Origin: an uncultured Actinomycetes bacterium
Lineage (GTDB): Bacteria > Actinomycetota > Thermoleophilia > Miltoncostaeales > Miltoncostaeaceae
Direction of reading: 5' to 3'
Length of the DNA: 8,440 bases
Assembly (NCBI GenBank): GCA_937862675.1
Contig: CALMEC010000470.1
Span: 1-8,440 of the forward strand
Shown here one piece after another: positions 5,872 to 8,440 of this stretch. Both the position numbers and the translations under genes were made by a program. Position 1 is the first letter of the stretch, and every line of letters starts with the position of its first letter. The notes under the pieces are model-generated. The model was not told the origin of the DNA. It searched no databases and saw only the letters and a list, made by a program, of their open reading frames with translations.

Positions 5872-7571
5872 CGGACGACCTCCGCGGCCGGCACGCCGAC
5901 GGCGCCGCGGACGACGTCCGCGATTCTCGGCGGGAAGTGGTCCTCGACGCCCGCGCGCCACGCGACGACACGGTCCGGGCGGATGAGCGTGAGCGGGGCG
6001 GCGTACGCGTCCCGCACGCCCGGGTGCCGGGTCCGCAGGACGGTGTGCGGGACCGCGGCCACGGCGAGGGCGGTCGTGATCTCCGAGAGCCGGTCCTCCT
6101 CTGCGCCGGTGTCGAGGAGGGTGAACCAGGGGCCGAGGTGATCCGAGAGGGCCTCGTCGTCACCCAGCCAGACGTGGGGCGCGTGGTGGCCCGGTCGCGC
6201 CGCGGCGACGTAACGGGACGGATCCTCCGGAACCGGGTCGCTCCCGTCGGGGAGCACGATCGGCGAGTCCGGATGGCGGTCGTCGAAGATGAGGCCGTCA
6301 TTCCCCGAGCCCATGACCTCGGTGATGACGGCGCCCAGCTCGGCACGGCGGGCGACCGTCCCCGGATCGTCGCCGTCCAGGTCCCCGAAGCTGCGGATCA
6401 GCCGTTCGGCGTCGGTCGTGGCCGCGGCCATGGCGAGCGTGGCGTCGCTCAGCCGATGCGAGACGGCCGTGCGCTCCTGCGAGTAGGCGTCCAGCAGCAC
6501 GTCGCCGCCCCAGCCGTGGACGACGGCGGCGAGCGTCCAGCCGAGCATGACGGCGTCGGCGACGCCGGAGTTCATGACCTGTCCCAAGTGCGGCGGGTAG
6601 GCGTGGGCGGCGTCTCCGGCGAGCAGGATGCGCCCCTCCCGCCGGGTGACGACCACGCGCTTCTGCGCCAGGTAGGAGGACGCGGAGAGGATCTCGGGCT
6701 GGACGTCCCTGCCGAGGTGCTGGGCGACGACCTCCAGGAGGTCGTCCTCGTCGATCGTCTCGTCGAGCGGCACCGGTCCGACGCCCAGGCGCCAGTGGTC
6801 GCCGTCGATGGGGGAGACCATCCCCGCCACGTCGGGGTTGAAGACGAACATGAGCGACGCGGGCCGGAGGCCGAGCCGTTCGAACGCGTTCTCGATCCGG
6901 ACCACCACGTTGTAGATGCGCCCGTGCGGCTCGGTGGCGACCATGGCGATGCCGGCGGCCCTCCGCACCGGGCTGCGGGCTCCGTCGCATCCGACGAGCC
7001 ATTGGGTCCGGATGGTGCGCTCGGCACCGGTGCCGACGTTCACCGCCGTGACGATGGCGCCGTCCTCCTCGGGGACGGCGCCCGTCACCTCCCACCCGCG
7101 TGCGATGTTCACGCCCAGCTCGAGGGCGCGTTCCTGAAACACCGCGTTGAGGTGGTACTGGGGGAGGTCCTGCGGTCGCTCGGCGGAGAGCTCGTGCCAG
7201 TGCGCGTGCGGGGTCCAGGCGGGGCGGTCGCCGTAGATCGGCGGGCAGAGGTCGTGCCCTGCGACACGGGTGCGGATCACGAAGCCGCGGTACCAGTCGT
7301 CGGGCAGCGCCTGCAGCGCGCGGAGGCGCTCGGCGATGCCCCACTTCCGTGCCAGCTCCATCGTTCGGATCGAGACGTTGCGGGCGCGGACGTTGGCGTG
7401 TGAGATCTCCGCCTCGCGGTCCAGTACCAGGGGGTACACGCCGTGCAGAGCGAGCTCGATCGCGAGCGCGGATCCAACGGGTCCGGCTCCGACGACGAGG
7501 ACGTCGACCTCGGACGGCAGATCCTCCAGCGGCGGGGGGACCGCCCGGCGGGTGTGTGCGGCGGACGTCAT
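5868..7571 (-). CDS. Group A FAD-dependent aromatic hydroxylase (PHBH/phenol hydroxylase-like)
   Basis: 567 residues of the FAD_binding_3 family (phenol, dichlorophenol and MhpA-type hydroxylases): NAD(P)H-dependent, single-component insertion of one oxygen atom into an aromatic ring, in the cytoplasm. Motifs in order: the FAD-binding dinucleotide fold VDVLVVGAGPVGSALA (22-37) with the acidic LVLDRE end of strand two (48-53); the DG motif GCDGARSPVRR (194-204); and the GD motif RILLAGDAAHAYPP (314-327) followed by GQVMNSGVADA, a variant of the common GQGMNTGxxDA. A C-terminal thioredoxin-like domain follows (about 465-545), ending with LIRPDRVVAWRA, typical of the larger members. The start ATG 7571 overlaps the preceding gene's stop by one base (TGATG); no strong ribosome site is seen, so coupled translation is likely. 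In context it could hydroxylate the phenol left after desulfination. A frame running on to 8336 is open only by chance: that part is out of frame with the true upstream gene. Confidence 0.9.
   Translation of the reverse strand: MTSAAHTRRAVPPPLEDLPSEVDVLVVGAGPVGSALAIELALHGVYPLVLDREAEISHANVRARNVSIRTMELARKWGIAERLRALQALPDDWYRGFVIRTRVAGHDLCPPIYGDRPAWTPHAHWHELSAERPQDLPQYHLNAVFQERALELGVNIARGWEVTGAVPEEDGAIVTAVNVGTGAERTIRTQWLVGCDGARSPVRRAAGIAMVATEPHGRIYNVVVRIENAFERLGLRPASLMFVFNPDVAGMVSPIDGDHWRLGVGPVPLDETIDEDDLLEVVAQHLGRDVQPEILSASSYLAQKRVVVTRREGRILLAGDAAHAYPPHLGQVMNSGVADAVMLGWTLAAVVHGWGGDVLLDAYSQERTAVSHRLSDATLAMAAATTDAERLIRSFGDLDGDDPGTVARRAELGAVITEVMGSGNDGLIFDDRHPDSPIVLPDGSDPVPEDPSRYVAAARPGHHAPHVWLGDDEALSDHLGPWFTLLDTGAEEDRLSEITTALAVAAVPHTVLRTRHPGVRDAYAAPLTLIRPDRVVAWRAGVEDHFPPRIADVVRGAVGVPAAEVVR
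5879..5883 (-). promoter_or_regulatory. Ribosome binding site (GGAGG) for the ABC ATPase
   Basis: Minus-strand GGAGG seven bases before ATG 5871-5869, within the last codons of the hydroxylase. It selects MTTTAP as the true N-terminus. Confidence 0.75.
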
Positions 7572-8338
7572 CAGATCGAGTGGTCCGTCGCCGACGGGTA
7601 CTCGTCGCGCAGGAGGCGACGGCCCTCGTGGATGTACTTCCAGCGGTTCGGATCGTGGAGGGTGTGCGCCCGTGCGTTCCGCCAGTGGCGGTCGAGGCCG
7701 TGCTTCTCGTCCACGCCCGTCGACCCCGAGCCGTCGAAGATCGACATCGTCACCTCGAGCACGACCTCGCCCGCGAGCGCCTTGGCGCGTCCGACGGCGA
7801 GCCGGGCGTCCCCGACCGTCTCGAGGGTCCGCGACCTGCGCTCGGCGTCCAGCAGGTCCGCGGCGTGGTCGAGCGAGAGCTCGGCGGCCTCCACCAGGGT
7901 CGCGAGGCGGCCGAAGAGGGCCTGGACGTGCGGCTCGTCGACGGCGTGGTCCACGCCGGCGGGGGCCCAGGGGCGAGCGTGCTGACGCGTGAATGCGACG
8001 CCGTCGTCCAGCGCGCCGCGCGCGATGCCCACGTCGATGGCGGCATGGAGGAGCTGGGGATAGGCGCCGAGCGTGGTCGGGATGCCGTCGTCCTCCAGGG
8101 GGTACCGGATCACCCACTCCGGGCGGACCGCCACGGCATCGAGGGTCGTCGTCCCGCTGAGGGTGGTGCGCTGGCCGAATGCCGACCAGTCCTGCCCGAC
8201 GGTGATCCCCGGGGCGGTTGAGGGGACGAACACCGTCACGAGCCCGTCCCCCTCGTCCAGTGCGACCACCGCGACCCAGTCCCCCCGGAGGGCACCCGTC
8301 GAGGAGTACTTCGCGCCGTTCCGCTCCATCGCCCATCC
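7571..8338 (-). CDS. DszC-like flavin monooxygenase, 5' end lost at a sequence break
   Basis: About 255 residues remain of a protein expected to have roughly 390-420. What is left starts in the middle beta domain (NGAKYSSTGAL, matching the LNGxKxxxxG segment of DszC) and runs to a normal end. Other DszC-like points, numbered from the ATG at 8329: DW with Trp48 at the DszC Trp205 position, HARPWAPAGVDHAVDEP (117-133) close to DszC RPWTPAGIQQATEDP, and HGLDRHWRNARAHTLHDP (210-227) with the paired histidines 222 and 225. It is therefore a catalytically competent-looking paralogue, closer to DszC in its C-terminus than the other two here. Upstream of ATG 8329 the frame meets a TAG at 8371-8369 with no other start. 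ATG 8329 is internal to the domain and not a believable start. The break coincides with a plus-strand UvrA fragment. The gene ends with a one-base overlap onto the hydroxylase. Confidence 0.8.
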   Translation of the reverse strand, partial: GWAMERNGAKYSSTGALRGDWVAVVALDEGDGLVTVFVPSTAPGITVGQDWSAFGQRTTLSGTTTLDAVAVRPEWVIRYPLEDDGIPTTLGAYPQLLHAAIDVGIARGALDDGVAFTRQHARPWAPAGVDHAVDEPHVQALFGRLATLVEAAELSLDHAADLLDAERRSRTLETVGDARLAVGRAKALAGEVVLEVTMSIFDGSGSTGVDEKHGLDRHWRNARAHTLHDPNRWKYIHEGRRLLRDEYPSATDHSI

Positions 8339-8342
8339 CCTG
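8328..8342. other. Junction between the monooxygenase operon and the UvrA fragment
   Basis: To the left, the minus strand encodes a DszC-like protein up to about the Gly-Trp-Ala codons at 8330-8338. To the right, the plus strand encodes UvrA from about 8334 or earlier. The two coding segments meet, and may share a few bases, without any intergenic sequence, terminal repeat or insertion-sequence end. Both genes are broken internally at the same point. A chimeric join is the simplest reading; a real inversion or deletion endpoint is the alternative. Confidence 0.7.
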
Positions 8343-8440
8343 CGGCTGCTGCAGGACGTGGGCCTGGGCTACCTCACGCTCGGCCAGCAGAGCCCCACGC
8401 TCTCCGGCGGCGAGGCCCAGCGCATCAAGCTGGTCACCGA
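8334..8440 (+). CDS. uvrA: UvrA (excinuclease ABC subunit A) internal fragment, opposite orientation
   Basis: The plus-strand frame through 8340 reads PLRLLQDVGLGYLTLG followed by an LSGGEAQRIKL signature and continues open to the window edge. This is the C-terminal ABC signature region of UvrA, the DNA-damage recognition subunit of nucleotide excision repair. About 35 residues are visible, with no start and no end. The phrase GQQSPTLSGGEAQRIKLVT resembles proteobacterial UvrA as I remember it; actinobacterial UvrA more often reads GQPAxTLSGGEAQRVKLA. The fragment begins exactly where the minus-strand monooxygenase loses its homology, so it probably comes from a different genomic place or a different organism. 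It could extend left to about 8328, where the frame reads IAHPL. Confidence 0.8.

Noticed and set aside
5820..7403. 527-residue plus-strand frame opposite the hydroxylase
   Set aside because: Antisense shadow with Asp/Gly/Val/Arg repeats and no recognisable motif, while the minus strand carries all three FAD hydroxylase motifs.
5868..8336. 822-residue minus-strand frame that could be read as a fusion of an N-terminal domain to the hydroxylase
   Set aside because: The first ~255 residues are Arg/Gly/Pro-rich noise, out of frame with the DszC-like coding sequence that occupies the same bases. The true hydroxylase start is at 7571.
8300..8400. Insertion-sequence end or attachment site at the right-hand break
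   Set aside because: No inverted repeat, target duplication, tRNA or transposase/integrase coding is seen near the junction.

Overview
The window is very GC-rich, with strong GGAGG-type Shine-Dalgarno sites and genes packed with 1-4 base stop/start overlaps. This fits a high-GC actinobacterium, plausibly a soil member of the Microbacteriaceae or a relative; that placement is inference from composition and protein style. Apart from the last ~100 bases, everything is one minus-strand operon, so it is transcribed from right to left. There is no gap over 300 bases; the only true intergenic space between operon genes is 22 bp (1895-1916). The promoter and first gene lie beyond the right-hand break, and the last gene runs off the left edge, so no promoter, operator or terminator is visible.

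In transcription order the operon holds: (1) the C-terminal two thirds of a DszC/acyl-CoA-dehydrogenase-fold flavin monooxygenase (7571-8338, broken at its 5' end); (2) a complete group A FAD-dependent aromatic hydroxylase (5868-7571); (3) a two-domain sugar-type (CUT2, RbsA-like) ABC ATPase (4321-5871); (4) its RbsC-like permease (3083-4324); (5) a complete DszC-like monooxygenase with the main DszC active-site positions retained (1917-3086); (6) a second, strongly diverged DszC-like protein that has lost those positions (788-1894); and (7) the first 263 residues of a DszB-like aryl-sulfinate desulfinase with the Cys-His-Arg catalytic set in place (1-791).

Read together, the genes suggest an uptake and degradation pathway for an aromatic organosulfur compound. 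A CUT2-type importer would bring in the substrate, flavin-dependent DszC-like enzymes would oxidise sulfur (or an aromatic carbon), the DszB-like enzyme would release sulfite from a sulfinate, and the FAD hydroxylase would hydroxylate the resulting phenol or aromatic ring. The set differs from the classical dibenzothiophene dszABC operon: no DszA-like luciferase-fold enzyme and no flavin reductase are visible, and a sugar-type transporter sits in the middle. The substrate is unknown.

The right end (about 8330-8440) is different. On the plus strand it encodes a fragment of UvrA with the ABC signature LSGGEAQRIKL, in a wording I associate with proteobacteria rather than actinobacteria. It meets the truncated monooxygenase head-on at about 8328-8342. 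This looks like a chimeric join (assembly or amplification artefact) or, less likely, a real rearrangement breakpoint.
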